From: Burkholderiales bacterium | Lineage (GTDB): Bacteria > Pseudomonadota > Gammaproteobacteria > Burkholderiales > SG8-39 | Assembly (NCBI GenBank): GCA_014860355.1 | Contig: JACZJV010000003.1 | Coordinates: 1 to 34,877, forward strand | Direction: 5' to 3' | Length of the DNA stretch: 34,877 nt | Shown here: positions 23,401 through 31,766 of the stretch, in pieces | Layout: the number at the start of each line of letters is the position of its first letter | Numbering within the stretch: the stretch's first letter is position 1 | The notes under the pieces: generated by a model | What the model saw: only the letters and a program-made list of their open reading frames with translations | What the model was told of the DNA's origin: nothing | Database searches by the model: none | Made by a program: the position numbers and the translations under genes

Positions 23401-26281
23401 TTCCGGCGACCTGCCGATCGTGCTGCTGCAGATCGGCGACCTGGCGAATTTCGACCTGCTGCGCCAACTGGTGCAGGCCCATGCCTACTGGCGCCTGAAG
23501 GGGCTAGCCGTCGACCTGGTGATCTGGAACGAAGACCGCGCCGGTTACCGGCAGTTGCTGCAGGACCAGATCATGGGACTGATCGCCGCGGGTGTCGAAG
23601 CCCATGTAATCAACCGGCCCGGCGGGATTTTCGTGCGGCCGGCGGAGCAGATATCGGATGAGGACCGCATCCTGGTTCAATCCGCGGCGCGCGCCATCAT
23701 CAGCGACCGGCGCGGCGCATTGGAAGAACAGATCAACCGGCGCGGCCTGATGGAAGTGCGCCCGGCGCATCTGAACATGCCGCGGCTGAAACCGACCCGC
23801 AGCCAGCGCCCCGATACGCCGGGAACGGCGGCCGCGCCCGCCCGCGCCGAACTGCTGTTCGACAACGGCGTCGGCGGCTTCAGCGCGGACGGGCGCGAAT
23901 ACCTCATCACCACGGCGCCGGGCCAGGTGACGCCGGCGCCATGGGTGAACGTGCTGGCCAATGCGCACTTCGGCACCGTTGTTTCCGAGAGCGGCATGGC
24001 CTACACCTGGAGCGAGAATGCGCATGAATTCCGCCTCACCCCCTGGGGCGACGATCCGGTGGGCGACGCGGGCGGCGAGGCCTACTACCTGCGCGACGAA
24101 GAAAGCGGGCAGTTCTGGTCGCCCGCGCCCTTGCCCAGCCGCGGCGCCACGCCTTACCTCACGCGGCACGGCTTCGGCTACAGCAGCTTCGAGCACACGG
24201 AACAGGGCATCCGCTCCGAACTGACGGTGTTCGTCGCGCTCGAGGCAGCGGTCAAGTTCTCCACCCTGAGGGTGCGCAACCTATCGGGCCGCGCGCGCCG
24301 GATCTCCGTCACCGGTTATGTCGAATGGGTGCTGGGCGACCTGCGGCCCAAATCGGCCATGCACGTGATCACCGAAATCGACCCGGCGAGCGGCGCCTTG
24401 TACGCGCGCAACGCGTATAACACCGAGTTCGCCGACCGCATCGCGTTCTTCGATATCGACGATGCGTCCCGGACCTACAGCGGCGACCGCGCCGAGTTCA
24501 TCGGGCGCAACGGCACGCTCGCGCATCCGGCAGCCATGTCACGCACGCAACTTTCGAACAAGGTCGGCGCCGCTCTGGATCCGTGCGCGGCGATCCAGGT
24601 CGCGATCGAACTGGCCGACGGGGAGGAGCGCGAGTTCAACTTTCGCCTCGGCGTGGCGGGAAGACGGGGCTCGGACGAAGCCGGCGCGCTGGTGCGGCGC
24701 TTTCGCGGTCCGGCGGCCGCGCGCACTGCGCTCGAAGCGGTGCGCGCATACTGGGCGCACACGCTGGGCGCGGTGCAGGTGGAGACGCCGGATCCATCGC
24801 TCAACCTGCTCGCCAACGGCTGGCTGGTCTATCAGACCCTGGCCTGCCGCCTGTGGGGCCGCAGCGGCTATTACCAGTCCGGCGGGGCGTTCGGCTTCCG
24901 CGACCAGCTGCAGGACGTGATGGCGCTGGTGCACGCCGAGCCGGCGCTCGCGCGCGAGCACCTGCTGCGCTGCGCGGCGCATCAGTTCCGCGAAGGCGAC
25001 GTGCAGCACTGGTGGCATCCCACCTCCGGCCGCGGCGTGCGCACGCACTGCTCGGACGACTACCTGTGGCTGGCGCTGGCGACGTGCCGCTATGTTTCGA
25101 GCAGCGGCGATGGCGCTGTGCTCGACGAGTCCATATCCTTCCTCGACGGCCGGGCGGTCGATGCCGAGGAGGACTCCTATTTCGATCTGCCCGGTCGCGC
25201 GGACGAATCGGCGACCTTGTATCAGCACTGCGTGCGCGCCATCCTGAGAGGGCTGCGCTTCGGCGCACACGGCCTGCCGCTGATGGGCTCGGGCGACTGG
25301 AACGACGGCATGAATGCCGTGGGCGAACAGGGCAAGGGCGAGAGCGTCTGGCTGGCGTTCTTTCTCTACGACGTGCTGATGCGCTTTGGCGAGCTCGCGC
25401 GCGTGCGCGGCGACCAGGTGTTCGCCGACCGGTGCCGGAAAGAGGCGGAAACATTGCGCGGCAATGTCGAGCGCAACGGCTGGGATGGCGAGTGGTACCT
25501 GCGCGCCTATTTCGACGACGGCACGCCGCTGGGATCGGCCGGCAACGCCGAATGCCAGATCGATGCGATTGCGCAAAGCTGGGCCGCGCTCTCGGGTGCC
25601 GGGGATCCCGCGCGCACGCGCACGGCGCTGGCAGCGGTGGATACGCGCCTGGTGCGCCGCGATTCGGCGCTGATCCAGTTGCTCGACCCGCCGTTCGACA
25701 AATCGGACCTGAACCCCGGCTATATCAAGGGCTACGTGCCCGGGGTGCGCGAGAACGGCGGGCAATACACGCACGCCGCGATCTGGACCGTGATGGCGTT
25801 CGCAGCGCTGGGCGACCAGGCGCGCGCATGGGAACTGTTCGGCATGATCAACCCGATAAACCACGCGAGCTCGGCGGAGGCGATCGCGACCTACAAGGTG
25901 GAACCCTATGTGGTCGCGGCCGACGTCTACGCGGTCGCGCCGCACACCGGCCGCGGCGGCTGGACCTGGTACACGGGATCCGCCGGCTGGATGTATCGCC
26001 TGATCCTGGAATCGCTGCTGGGACTGAAGCTGGAAGCCGGCACCCTGCGCTTTTCGCCCTGCATCCCGGCCGGCTGGGAAACGTTCAAACTGCATTACCG
26101 CTACCGGGAAACGCTCTACCACGTGAGCGTAGTGCAAACGCCGGCCGCAACGGGCGAGTTGTCGGTGACGCTAGACGGTGTCCGGCAGCCCGATAAGACG
26201 ATTCCCCTGGTTGACGACCGTCAGGAACACGCGGTCGAGGTGAGGATAGAGATCGCACGCGGGCTATCGCAGGATGAATAG
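17456..26281 (+). CDS. ndvB: NdvB/ChvB-type cyclic beta-1,2-glucan synthase
   Basis: 2941 residues, the size and order of this giant inner-membrane enzyme. Residues 1-430 are the helical N-terminal region (NHRISPASEWLLDNFYLIEEQI). Membrane helices occur at about 438-495, 855-898 and 982-1022. Between them is the GT84 glycosyltransferase, with TLDTDTQLPRDAA (658-670) and the RRYRWIRGDWQ motif (805-815). The C-terminal half has two glycoside-phosphorylase-associated beta-domains and a GH94-type catalytic domain with SGDWNDGMNAVG (DWND at 2614-2617, carrying the expected general acid). Such enzymes use UDP-glucose, start on a protein-linked chain, and the phosphorylase domain sets chain length; the cyclic glucan goes to the periplasm for osmotic adaptation. 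TTG 17456 is the only reasonable start in the frame, open from 17357. An antiporter gene overlaps its end. Confidence 0.93.
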   Translation: MSSSSLRNAALRLWARLRGHRLARLRHRRARLQAVGDAPPLRAELFGADQMEQHGKALAASHRLGAQRAPDQLLARLTENEHVVLQACKLLTAGVRANHRISPASEWLLDNFYLIEEQIRTARQHLPKGYSRELPRLALGASAGLPRVYDIALETIAHGDGRVDPQGLSRFVAAYQQVTPLKLGELWAIPIMLRLALIENLRRVAARAVSSAKDRDLADSWADRMMEITVQDPKNLILVVADMARSNPPMVSAFVAELARRLQGQGAALALPLTWIEQRLSETGLTIEQLVQSETQTQASGQVSIANSIGSLRFLGAMDWREFVETMSSVEHELRQDPAAVYARMDFSTRDRYRHAIEKLAKASTLSEDDIARKAIALAQEAVAATISAGGANDAVDGRAAHVGYFLIDQGLPRLKRACGVRISVAEALRQSAGRSALLLYLGAVALLTLALSQSLLAGAHAQGLSAWLLALTAFLVAFGSAHLAIALVNWAATLLATPKSLPRLDFSGGIPADCRTLVVIPTILASAQNIERLVEALEVRFLANRDAQLQFGLLTDFRDAQAQTLPADAALLQLARERIGELNDKYQHADGKAEGDAFFLFHRPRLWNPQERLWMGYERKRGKLADLNSLLRGGAKDRFSLIVGRTGLLSGVKYVITLDTDTQLPRDAAYQLVGAMAHPLNRAHIDAKRHMVSAGYCILQPRVAVSLPGSNRSRYARVFGSEPGIDPYTRTVSDVYQDLFGEGSFIGKGIYDVDAFALALDARFPDNRILSHDLLEGCYARAGLLSDVLVYEEYPSSYNADVSRRYRWIRGDWQIASWLLPRVPGAGPGKGREANPLSALSQWKILDNLRRSLVPAALTLLFVLGWTVLPLARYWTIAVAGVFLLLPLLATVVDLLRKPENMPPGQHIAMALVAARGRFLQAALALAFLPHEAYYSLGAVLRTNWRILVSHRRLLEWMPSGRWNRENASGFLACCQSMWIAPLISVAAAAHLAASAPAMLGAAGPILLLWLASPVIAWWISLPLTRRVARLTAGQHDFLRNVSRKTWALFETFVGAEDHWLPPDNYQEHPVAVLAHRTSPTNMGLSLLANLSAYDFGYVSAGLLIERTANALDTMAVLERHRGHFYNWYDTQSLAPLAPLYISSVDSGNLAGHLLTLRPGLLALPDHAIIGPRWFDGLLDTLNALAEAAAQAAPAALLQLEELQKALESACDSRPATLAAAQTRLVLLETSALQLAASLAGHGPVPPASPHGHPQWWAQALARQCRDALDELALLAPWLGTPAAVALSRLMHDAAMPTLRELATLEERWRAGHGPGAERTDSGEMLRLLAASSAQAEQRIAQIERLAAQLGELTAMEYGFLYDSSRHLLSIGYNVSERRQDPSCYDLLASEARFASFVAIAQGQLPQESWFALGRLLTMAGGDPTLMSWSGSMFEYLMPLLVMPTYENTLLDRTCRSAVERLIAYGRQRGVAWGISECGYNAVDVALNYQYRAFGVPGLGLKRGLAEDLVIAPYATALALMVAPERACQNLQRLAAEGLAGAFGFYEAVDYTASRLPRGQPSAVIRSFMAHHQGMVFLSIAHLLLDRPMQKRFESDPMFQATALLLQERVPKAGAFELHAAEFSAVRAMATDAQMPVRVLGSADTPLPEVQLLSNGRYHVMVTNAGGGYSRWKDLAVTRWREDSTCDNWGSFCYLRDAASGVFWSNTHQPTLRQADVYAAIFSEGRAEFRRRDLDYETHTEIVVSPEDDIELRRVHITNRARTRRTIELTSYAEVVLAPPVADALHPAFSKLFVQTEIVHERQAIVCTRRPRSPNEQAPSMFHLMAARGSAVDAVSYETDRARFIGRGRSVASPRAMDDAAALSGSAGSTLDPIVAIRYRISLDPDQAATIDMVSGVAASREAALSLAGKYQDRQLADRVFELAWTHSQVVLRQINASEADAQLYGRLASSVIYANPGLRASAGVLGRNRRGQSGLWGYAISGDLPIVLLQIGDLANFDLLRQLVQAHAYWRLKGLAVDLVIWNEDRAGYRQLLQDQIMGLIAAGVEAHVINRPGGIFVRPAEQISDEDRILVQSAARAIISDRRGALEEQINRRGLMEVRPAHLNMPRLKPTRSQRPDTPGTAAAPARAELLFDNGVGGFSADGREYLITTAPGQVTPAPWVNVLANAHFGTVVSESGMAYTWSENAHEFRLTPWGDDPVGDAGGEAYYLRDEESGQFWSPAPLPSRGATPYLTRHGFGYSSFEHTEQGIRSELTVFVALEAAVKFSTLRVRNLSGRARRISVTGYVEWVLGDLRPKSAMHVITEIDPASGALYARNAYNTEFADRIAFFDIDDASRTYSGDRAEFIGRNGTLAHPAAMSRTQLSNKVGAALDPCAAIQVAIELADGEEREFNFRLGVAGRRGSDEAGALVRRFRGPAAARTALEAVRAYWAHTLGAVQVETPDPSLNLLANGWLVYQTLACRLWGRSGYYQSGGAFGFRDQLQDVMALVHAEPALAREHLLRCAAHQFREGDVQHWWHPTSGRGVRTHCSDDYLWLALATCRYVSSSGDGAVLDESISFLDGRAVDAEEDSYFDLPGRADESATLYQHCVRAILRGLRFGAHGLPLMGSGDWNDGMNAVGEQGKGESVWLAFFLYDVLMRFGELARVRGDQVFADRCRKEAETLRGNVERNGWDGEWYLRAYFDDGTPLGSAGNAECQIDAIAQSWAALSGAGDPARTRTALAAVDTRLVRRDSALIQLLDPPFDKSDLNPGYIKGYVPGVRENGGQYTHAAIWTVMAFAALGDQARAWELFGMINPINHASSAEAIATYKVEPYVVAADVYAVAPHTGRGGWTWYTGSAGWMYRLILESLLGLKLEAGTLRFSPCIPAGWETFKLHYRYRETLYHVSVVQTPAATGELSVTLDGVRQPDKTIPLVDDRQEHAVEVRIEIARGLSQDE

Positions 26282-27584
26282 CGCGCTATGGTTTCTGCTG
26301 GTGGGCTGCCTGTTGCTCGCCAGGGGCTTGACCGCTTCGATGCTCAAGCCGCTGCCGGTCACCCCAGCCATCATCTATCTGGCGGTGGGGCTGCTGGTGG
26401 GACCGACGGTGCTCAATCTATTTCACCTCAATCCGCTCAAGCAATCGGCCTTGTTGCAAGTGCTGACCGAGGTGGCGGTGCTGATTTCGCTGTTTTCAGC
26501 CGGTGTCAAAATGCCCGTGCCGGTAAGTTTCGCGCGCTGGCGCACGCCGATACTGCTGGCGTCCGTCTCCATTACCGTCAGCGTCGGCCTGGTCGCCGCC
26601 TTCGCTTATTACCTGCTCGGCCTGCCGCTGGGCGCCGGCGTCCTGCTCGGCGCGATCCTCGCGCCCACCGATCCGGTACTCGCGACCGACGTCCAGATAC
26701 GCCACCCGCGCGACCGCGACCAGTTGCGCTTCACCCTGACCTGCGAGGCGGGCATGAACGACGGCAGCGCCTTTCCGTTCGTGATGCTGGGGCTGGGATT
26801 GCTAGGCCTGCATGAACTGGGCGCATCCGGCCTGCGCTGGGCGCTGGTCGATGTGCTGTGGGCCACGGTGGCGGGAATCGCCATCGGGGTAACTTCCGGC
26901 GCCGCCCTGGCCCGTCTGGGATGGAAGCTGCGCGGCGAGTCAGGCGAGCACAAGCTCATGGACGACTTCCTCGGACTCGGTCTGATCGGTATGGTATACG
27001 GCTTGAGCGTTCTCGCCCATGCCTGGGGATTTCTGGCGGTGTTTTTCGCGGCCGTGGCGCTGCGCCAGACCGAAGTCAAGCTCGCCGCCGCCCGGGATTG
27101 CGCGAATCGGCCGCAATCGGGCGGAATCGAAGCGGCGTCTGGCGCAAGCCCTGACATGGAGCCCGCGCCTACGGTCAGCGAAGGATCGCTGGTATTCAAG
27201 GAACACCTCGAGCGCTTGTCGGAGATGATGCTCATCCTGCTGATCGGCGGCACGCTGTTTCTCGATTCCTGGAGCTGGCGCGCGCTCGGGCTTGCACTGT
27301 TCCTGTTCATCGTTGCGCGCCCGCTCAGCGTACTCGCCGGCCTGCTGGGTACCCGCACTTCATGGCCGATACGCGGCATGGTCGGCTGGTTCGGGGTGCG
27401 CGGCATCGGTTCACTGTACTACCTGATGTATGCCATCGGGCATGGACTCCCCGAGGACCTCGCGCTGGAGCTGGTCCAGTTCACCTTGATCGCGGTGGCG
27501 CTTTCCATCCTTGTGCACGGCACCAGCGTCAAGCCGCTGATGGGTCTGTTCTGGCGTCACCGCAAGCGTCGGCCCAGGGCATAA
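26274..27584 (+). CDS. CPA1-type Na+(K+)/H+ antiporter
   Basis: 436 residues with about 12 hydrophobic helices. Characteristic features are LAPTDPVLATDVQIRHP, EAGMNDGSAFPFVMLGL (the NDG motif holding the ion-binding Asp) and GWFGVRGIGSLYYLMYA. A polar loop at about 265-300 (RDCANRPQSGGIEAASGASPDMEP) faces the cytoplasm or periplasm and is not conserved in the family. The ATG lies 8 bases inside the end of the glucan synthase gene, so the two are cotranscribed and probably coupled. A monovalent cation antiporter and an osmoregulated glucan synthase in one operon fit a shared job in osmotic or ionic stress. The transported ion cannot be fixed from sequence. Confidence 0.9.
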   Translation: MNSALWFLLVGCLLLARGLTASMLKPLPVTPAIIYLAVGLLVGPTVLNLFHLNPLKQSALLQVLTEVAVLISLFSAGVKMPVPVSFARWRTPILLASVSITVSVGLVAAFAYYLLGLPLGAGVLLGAILAPTDPVLATDVQIRHPRDRDQLRFTLTCEAGMNDGSAFPFVMLGLGLLGLHELGASGLRWALVDVLWATVAGIAIGVTSGAALARLGWKLRGESGEHKLMDDFLGLGLIGMVYGLSVLAHAWGFLAVFFAAVALRQTEVKLAAARDCANRPQSGGIEAASGASPDMEPAPTVSEGSLVFKEHLERLSEMMLILLIGGTLFLDSWSWRALGLALFLFIVARPLSVLAGLLGTRTSWPIRGMVGWFGVRGIGSLYYLMYAIGHGLPEDLALELVQFTLIAVALSILVHGTSVKPLMGLFWRHRKRRPRA

Positions 27585-27800
27585 GCGCTCATTCAGGGGC
27601 GTCGAATCGAAATAAGCAATCAGATCGCAGCCGGCCTCCCTGGCCTGATACCTCGCGCCATCCGCCCGTTTGAGGAACTTCAATACGGCATAGCCAGCGC
27701 TGCGCTTGCAGGCAGCCGTGGTCTGCCCCAGGCGCTCGCCGATGATATCTCCGGGACCTGCGCCGGCAGCGCAGGGCTTGCCGGCTATTCTTTCACCATA
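27585..27800. other. Gap without a convincing gene
   Basis: A - strand frame is open through this stretch (it reads GYAVLKFLKRADGARYQ and AGCDLIAYFDSTPLNE) but I found no start with a ribosome binding site and do not recognise the sequence. It may be a gene remnant or chance. Dyad site g lies at its right edge. Confidence 0.3.
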
Positions 27801-27816
27801 TGTGCGCTGACACACA
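27801..27816 (+). promoter_or_regulatory. Dyad site g (secreted HEXXH protein)
   Basis: TGTGCGCTGACACACA, with matching flanks on both sides (TA before, GA after). This is the exception in spacing: the best -10-like hexamer, TAGTTG at 27835-27840, is centred 29 bp away. The gene start is at 27922. Confidence 0.5.
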
Positions 27817-27921
27817 GACAGAACATGCTTATTGTAGTTGGCGCAGCGACGGGACATACTGGCGATGCGGTGGCATCCCGTCGGAACAATGCGGGAGCCT
27901 GCGGATCCATGGAGGGAAGCC

Positions 27922-28650
27922 ATGAAAACGTGCATCGCGGCATTGCTGTTGCTGGTTTGCGGCATCTGCTTTTCCCAGGCGCGGCCGGCGGGCAAGCCTG
28001 GGCATCCTGCGGCGTATCCGACGCAAGGCCAGTTGCGCGCGGCGATCGAAAGCGCCGCGACACTGGCCAGCGCGGAACGCCTCGAAGTGGAGATAGTCGA
28101 CGCACGAAAAGCCGGCATGACGCAACCCCTGCTTGCCGCGAAACTCGACCTTGCGACCGCTACCTGCCGGATTTTCTACAACACCAAGCCGGAAGACGGG
28201 CTGACCCAGTATTTCGAAACCATCGCCGCGGACGACCTGCCGGTGCTGTTGACCGCTATGGCAGTGCACGAAGTGGCGCATTGCATCGAGTATCGCGAAG
28301 CCTATGTCCACAAGCGCTTCGACAAGGTATTGCCGCCCGGATTCAGGAGCGAGAGCATGACGGTTCAGGGTTACATGGGTGCATTGAAAAACGGCAGGCT
28401 GCAAACCTGGGGTGAAGCGCTCGCAGACATCGCCTCAGTGCTCTACCTGAAACAGGCGGCGCCGGAGCATTGGCTGAAGCTGGCGGCGGGCGTGGCCGGG
28501 ATGCGCCACGAGCTCGCGCGCAAGTGGCCCGAGCATGACACTTCGCCCTGGCTCTACAGGGTCATCGCCGCGGATGCGAACCTGCCCCGGAACCAGAGTC
28601 TGTTCGAGGCCGCGTTCCAGCAGCGCTGGCGCTACCGCCCAGGCGGTTAA
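27922..28650 (+). CDS. Exported HEXXH protein, possible gluzincin-type metallopeptidase
   Basis: 242 residues. ATG 27922 is chosen for the strong GGAGG 6 bases upstream and the signal peptide that starts there (MKTCIAALLLLVCGICFSQA). The mature part has MAVHEVAHCIEYREAY: HEVAH (116-120) is a zinc-binding HEXXH motif. GEALADIAS (164-172) follows 44 residues later and resembles the ExxxD segment that supplies the third ligand (Glu165) in gluzincins. I do not recognise the family beyond this. It is monocistronic, with dyad site g upstream. The motif pair is suggestive but activity is unproven. Confidence 0.7.
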   Translation: MKTCIAALLLLVCGICFSQARPAGKPGHPAAYPTQGQLRAAIESAATLASAERLEVEIVDARKAGMTQPLLAAKLDLATATCRIFYNTKPEDGLTQYFETIAADDLPVLLTAMAVHEVAHCIEYREAYVHKRFDKVLPPGFRSESMTVQGYMGALKNGRLQTWGEALADIASVLYLKQAAPEHWLKLAAGVAGMRHELARKWPEHDTSPWLYRVIAADANLPRNQSLFEAAFQQRWRYRPGG

Positions 28651-28715
28651 CCAGGTCCGGGCAATCGATCCGCTGTCGTTTCGGACCCGGTTCGATGCCC
28701 GAACCTAGGCAATCC

Positions 28716-29239
<524 letters not shown>

Positions 29240-29272
29240 CCGATGAGACTACGCGATGGTCCCGGCCGATTC

Positions 29273-29288
29273 AGTGCGCTGGCGCGCA
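29273..29288 (-). promoter_or_regulatory. Dyad site h
   Basis: AGTGCGCTGGCGCGCA, one mismatch in the right half, followed by TAAG. On the - strand TAGTCT (29246-29251) is centred 32 bp away. The + strand shows no -10-like sequence. The rest of the 29289-29429 gap holds nothing I can recognise. Confidence 0.5.
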
Positions 29289-29429
29289 TAAGGCGGTTCT
29301 TTCGCGGCATCGCGCGGGCAGGCGCAGAAATCGCAGTGCGAGCGTGCACCAGGCAGCCTCGAAAGGCACCCCGCCGTGTATCGCCAGGGCAATCGCAGGC
29401 ATCCCGAAATCGATCGCCGGGCCGGCAAG

Positions 29430-29822
29430 CTAGGCGGCCGGACGCAGCTCGGCGTCCCCGCTTTGCACTAGCCAGGCCCAGGCCGCGTCCTCCTGCGCTA
29501 GATGGAAGTGCTGTACCTGCGCATGGACGAAATGGTTTGCGATGTTCGGCATCAGCGTCGCAATGGGACCGTCTGCAACAATCGCAACTTTCTCGATTCT
29601 TGGAAGATGCGCCTTGAGGAATTTCAGGTGGGCAAGCAGCGCGCCGAAGTTTTTCCAGCCGGGAAACGATTTTGCGCGGATGAATACGCCGCGCAGCGTC
29701 CCGTGCCGCTCCAGATAGGCATCGACGTCCCGCGCCAGCGTCGTGAAGTCTGCCGCTACCAGCGGCCCTTCCGGGTGCAGCACCAGTATCCCGTCGGCTT
29801 GCCGCAATTCGTGCTTGAGCAT
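29430..29822 (-). CDS. STAS/SpoIIAA-like domain protein
   Basis: 130 residues from ATG 29822, which has AGAGGA 7 bases upstream. The sequence (LKHELRQADGILVLHPEGPLVAADFTTLARDVDAYLERHGTLRGVFIRAKSFPGWKNFGALLAHLKFLK...KVAIVADG) fits the SpoIIAA-like/STAS family: an alternating strand-helix fold with RGVFI-A strands and an AIVADGP strand. Members are small cytosolic proteins of unclear role, often stress-related. The reading frame continues upstream without a stop to ATG 30116, giving a possible 228-residue product, but the 25 residues before Met 29822 look like translated spacer. Confidence 0.75.
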   Translation of the reverse strand: MLKHELRQADGILVLHPEGPLVAADFTTLARDVDAYLERHGTLRGVFIRAKSFPGWKNFGALLAHLKFLKAHLPRIEKVAIVADGPIATLMPNIANHFVHAQVQHFHLAQEDAAWAWLVQSGDAELRPAA

Positions 29823-30116
29823 TGAATATCCTCTATCAGGTAATGGCGCGAGTAACGCTCGCGCGCTCGTCGTGCTAGAACGCCGCGCTCTGCCGCGCGG
29901 CACGCGCATCGTCTTCTCGTCCAGCAATTCGGCCTCGACCCGCCGGCCGTCGGGCAAAGCGTAGCAGTACGCGCTCGCCGGGCCGAGGCCGGGAATTGGT
30001 ATCGTCTTCGCACCGGCCGCGGCTGTCCAGGCGCGCAGACTTTTGTAGCCTGTCTTTTCCCAGGCGTCGGCGGAGTTCCTGTGCTCAATGGCGCAGACAT
30101 ACACGAGACACGCCAT
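29823..30116 (-). CDS. Unrecognised small ORF reading in frame into the STAS gene
   Basis: ATG 30116 has its own GGGAG about 8 bases upstream. Residues 1-73 look like real protein ([27 protein letters not shown], then [29 protein letters not shown]). The next 25 residues (Arg, Ser and Ala rich) look like spacer, and the frame then enters the STAS gene. A TAG in another frame lies just after residue 79, so an original stop may have been lost by a small indel. I do not recognise a family. It may be a separate small gene fused to its neighbour, or a genuine N-terminal domain. Confidence 0.45.
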
Positions 30117-30236
30117 TTTCGGTACTCCCGGGTTTTATTTTGACGAAGCGCTCTGTTGCTAGTCCGGTTTTCATGTTCTGTACTTACTCCGAGGCAGGGG
30201 CAAATGTGAATGATCCGGCTATTTTCGAATCGAATC

Positions 30237-30252
30237 TGTGCGCTGTCGCACA
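30237..30252 (+). promoter_or_regulatory. Dyad site i (ppk2 unit)
   Basis: TGTGCGCTGTCGCACA, a perfect match to both 6-base arms, in the gap between the STAS unit (-) and the ppk2 unit (+). On the + strand GATATC/ATATCG at 30273-30279 is centred 31-32 bp away. A weaker GATCAT lies at the same distance on the - strand. Confidence 0.65.
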
Positions 30253-30401
30253 GCGCATTGCGCGGCAGAAAGGATATCGTCGAAACAGTTTCACCTGTCT
30301 GAGGGCACAGAGCCGGGGCGGCATCGGCGGCAAGCTCATCGGCGCTGCGGACCAACTGGAACCGTATCTGGAGTCGCGCGCCCATCCGGGAGTGTCTCTT
30401 C

Positions 30402-30641
30402 GTGTCGCTCTGCCGGGCCTGCGCCGAATCCCTCGCGAGCGAAAATGCAAGCCGCCTCGCGGCAATGCAGCGCGCCGAAAAGAACATCGACGATTTACTG
30501 GAGGACCTCAACGGCGCGTACCATCGTTTGCGCCAGAGTGGCATCGACGAGGAACTGTTCGACGTAGTATCCGGTTTCGAGGCGCTCTCGGGTTCCCGAA
30601 AGCAGAAGGCGAAAGTTCAAATTACGGAGGATTCAAGTTGA
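30402..30641 (+). pseudogene. C-terminal remnant of an F-type ATP synthase gamma subunit (alternative ATPase type)
   Basis: 79 residues from GTG 30402. [59 protein letters not shown] matches the conserved C-terminal helix of gamma subunits (SENA-RL-AM--A--NI). The sequence fits the divergent, Na+-type N-ATPase operons, where atpG is the last gene. The N-terminal three quarters and all other ATP synthase genes are absent. Similarity continues a few codons upstream of the GTG (RECLFVSL at about 30387), so the gene appears cut by a deletion that brought dyad site i near it. Its stop overlaps the ppk2 start (TTGA), so translation of the remnant may still feed ppk2. Confidence 0.7.
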
Positions 30642-31525
30642 AAATCAATTGCGCAGACTTTCGTGTCTCACCGGGCAAGAAGTTGGAGCTCCGGAAATGG
30701 CCGACGCGCGTCGAGCCGGTGTACAAGTCGAAGAAGGCGTACGCCAAGCTGCTGCAGGCGCAGGTGGAAGAGCTCAGTTCGCTGCAGCGCCTGCACTACG
30801 CCTACAACCGCTATGCGGTACTGCTGATCTTTCAGGCGATGGACGCCGCGGGCAAGGACGGCGCCATCCGGCACGTCATGTCCGGGGTCAATCCGCAGGG
30901 CTGCCAGGTGTACAGCTTCAAACACCCGAGCGCGACCGAGCTGGACCACGACTTTTTGTGGCGCACCACGCAGGCGCTGCCCGAACGCGGCCGCATCGGG
31001 ATTTTCAACCGCTCCTATTACGAAGAGGTGCTGGTCGTCCGGGTGCATCCGGAAATTCTGCGCACCCAGGGGCTGCCGGACAGACTGCTCGACGAGAAGA
31101 CGGTGTGGAAGGAGCGTTATCGTTCCATCGTCGACCTGGAGAACCATCTGCATCGCAACGGCACGCGCATCGTCAAGTTCTTTCTGCACCTCTCGCAGGA
31201 AGAGCAGCGCAAGCGCTTTCTCGATCGCATCGACGAACCGGAAAAGAACTGGAAATTCAGCCTTGCGGACATAGAGGAAAGGAAATGCTGGAAGCGCTAC
31301 ATGCAGGCCTATGAAACCTGCCTGGGCGCAACCAGCACCAGGACCGCACCCTGGTATGTGGTGCCCGCCGACGACAAGGAGAATGCCCGGCTGATCATCG
31401 CCCAGGTGATCGTCGATACCTTCAAGGCCCTGGACATGCACTACCCCGAAACCGGCGCCGGGCGCCGCAGGGAACTGCTGGCAATCCGCCGCGAACTGGT
31501 CAGGGAAGGCCCGGGGGGCAGGTGA
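30638..31525 (+). CDS. ppk2: PPK2-family polyphosphate:nucleotide phosphotransferase
   Basis: 295 residues, usual for one-domain PPK2. Walker A lies in [27 protein letters not shown] (about 62-88), Walker B in [21 protein letters not shown], and the lid region holds [21 protein letters not shown]. The enzyme transfers phosphate between polyphosphate and nucleoside mono- or diphosphates in the cytosol, usually making ATP or GTP from polyphosphate in this subclass. TTG 30638 is the start because GGAGG lies 7 bases upstream and homology begins there. It overlaps the stop of the gamma-subunit remnant by 4 bases. Whether AMP or ADP is preferred cannot be read reliably. Confidence 0.93.
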   Translation: MKINCADFRVSPGKKLELRKWPTRVEPVYKSKKAYAKLLQAQVEELSSLQRLHYAYNRYAVLLIFQAMDAAGKDGAIRHVMSGVNPQGCQVYSFKHPSATELDHDFLWRTTQALPERGRIGIFNRSYYEEVLVVRVHPEILRTQGLPDRLLDEKTVWKERYRSIVDLENHLHRNGTRIVKFFLHLSQEEQRKRFLDRIDEPEKNWKFSLADIEERKCWKRYMQAYETCLGATSTRTAPWYVVPADDKENARLIIAQVIVDTFKALDMHYPETGAGRRRELLAIRRELVREGPGGR

Positions 31526-31624
31526 ACCCGGCGCGCCCCTGCTTGCGCAGACGCAGGGCGTAGTTGCGCGAGCCGCCGCGCATCCGGGGCTGGAAACCAG
31601 GCTACGCACCGCCCGTTCGGCGTA

Positions 31625-31640
31625 TGTGCGCCGTCGCACA
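31625..31640 (+). promoter_or_regulatory. Dyad site j (cytochrome-BON gene)
   Basis: TGTGCGCCGTCGCACA, perfect 6-base arms, flanked by TA and GA. TCTAAT at 31662-31667 is centred 32 bp away; the predicted start near 31674 gives a leader of about 93 nt to ATG 31767. Confidence 0.65.
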
Positions 31641-31766
31641 GATCATCCCGCGGTCGAGGGGTCTAATGAGCGCGGACACCAGGGCAATACCGACAATACC
31701 GATCCGGCCGCGGCCGCACCGTGAAGGCGCGTCTTGCTGGTCATCGGCTCGACAAGGGGTAACAAA

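Noticed and set aside
31526..31570. CCCTGC/GCAGGG inverted repeat after ppk2 as a terminator
   Set aside because: The loop is long and no T-tract follows; too weak to list.
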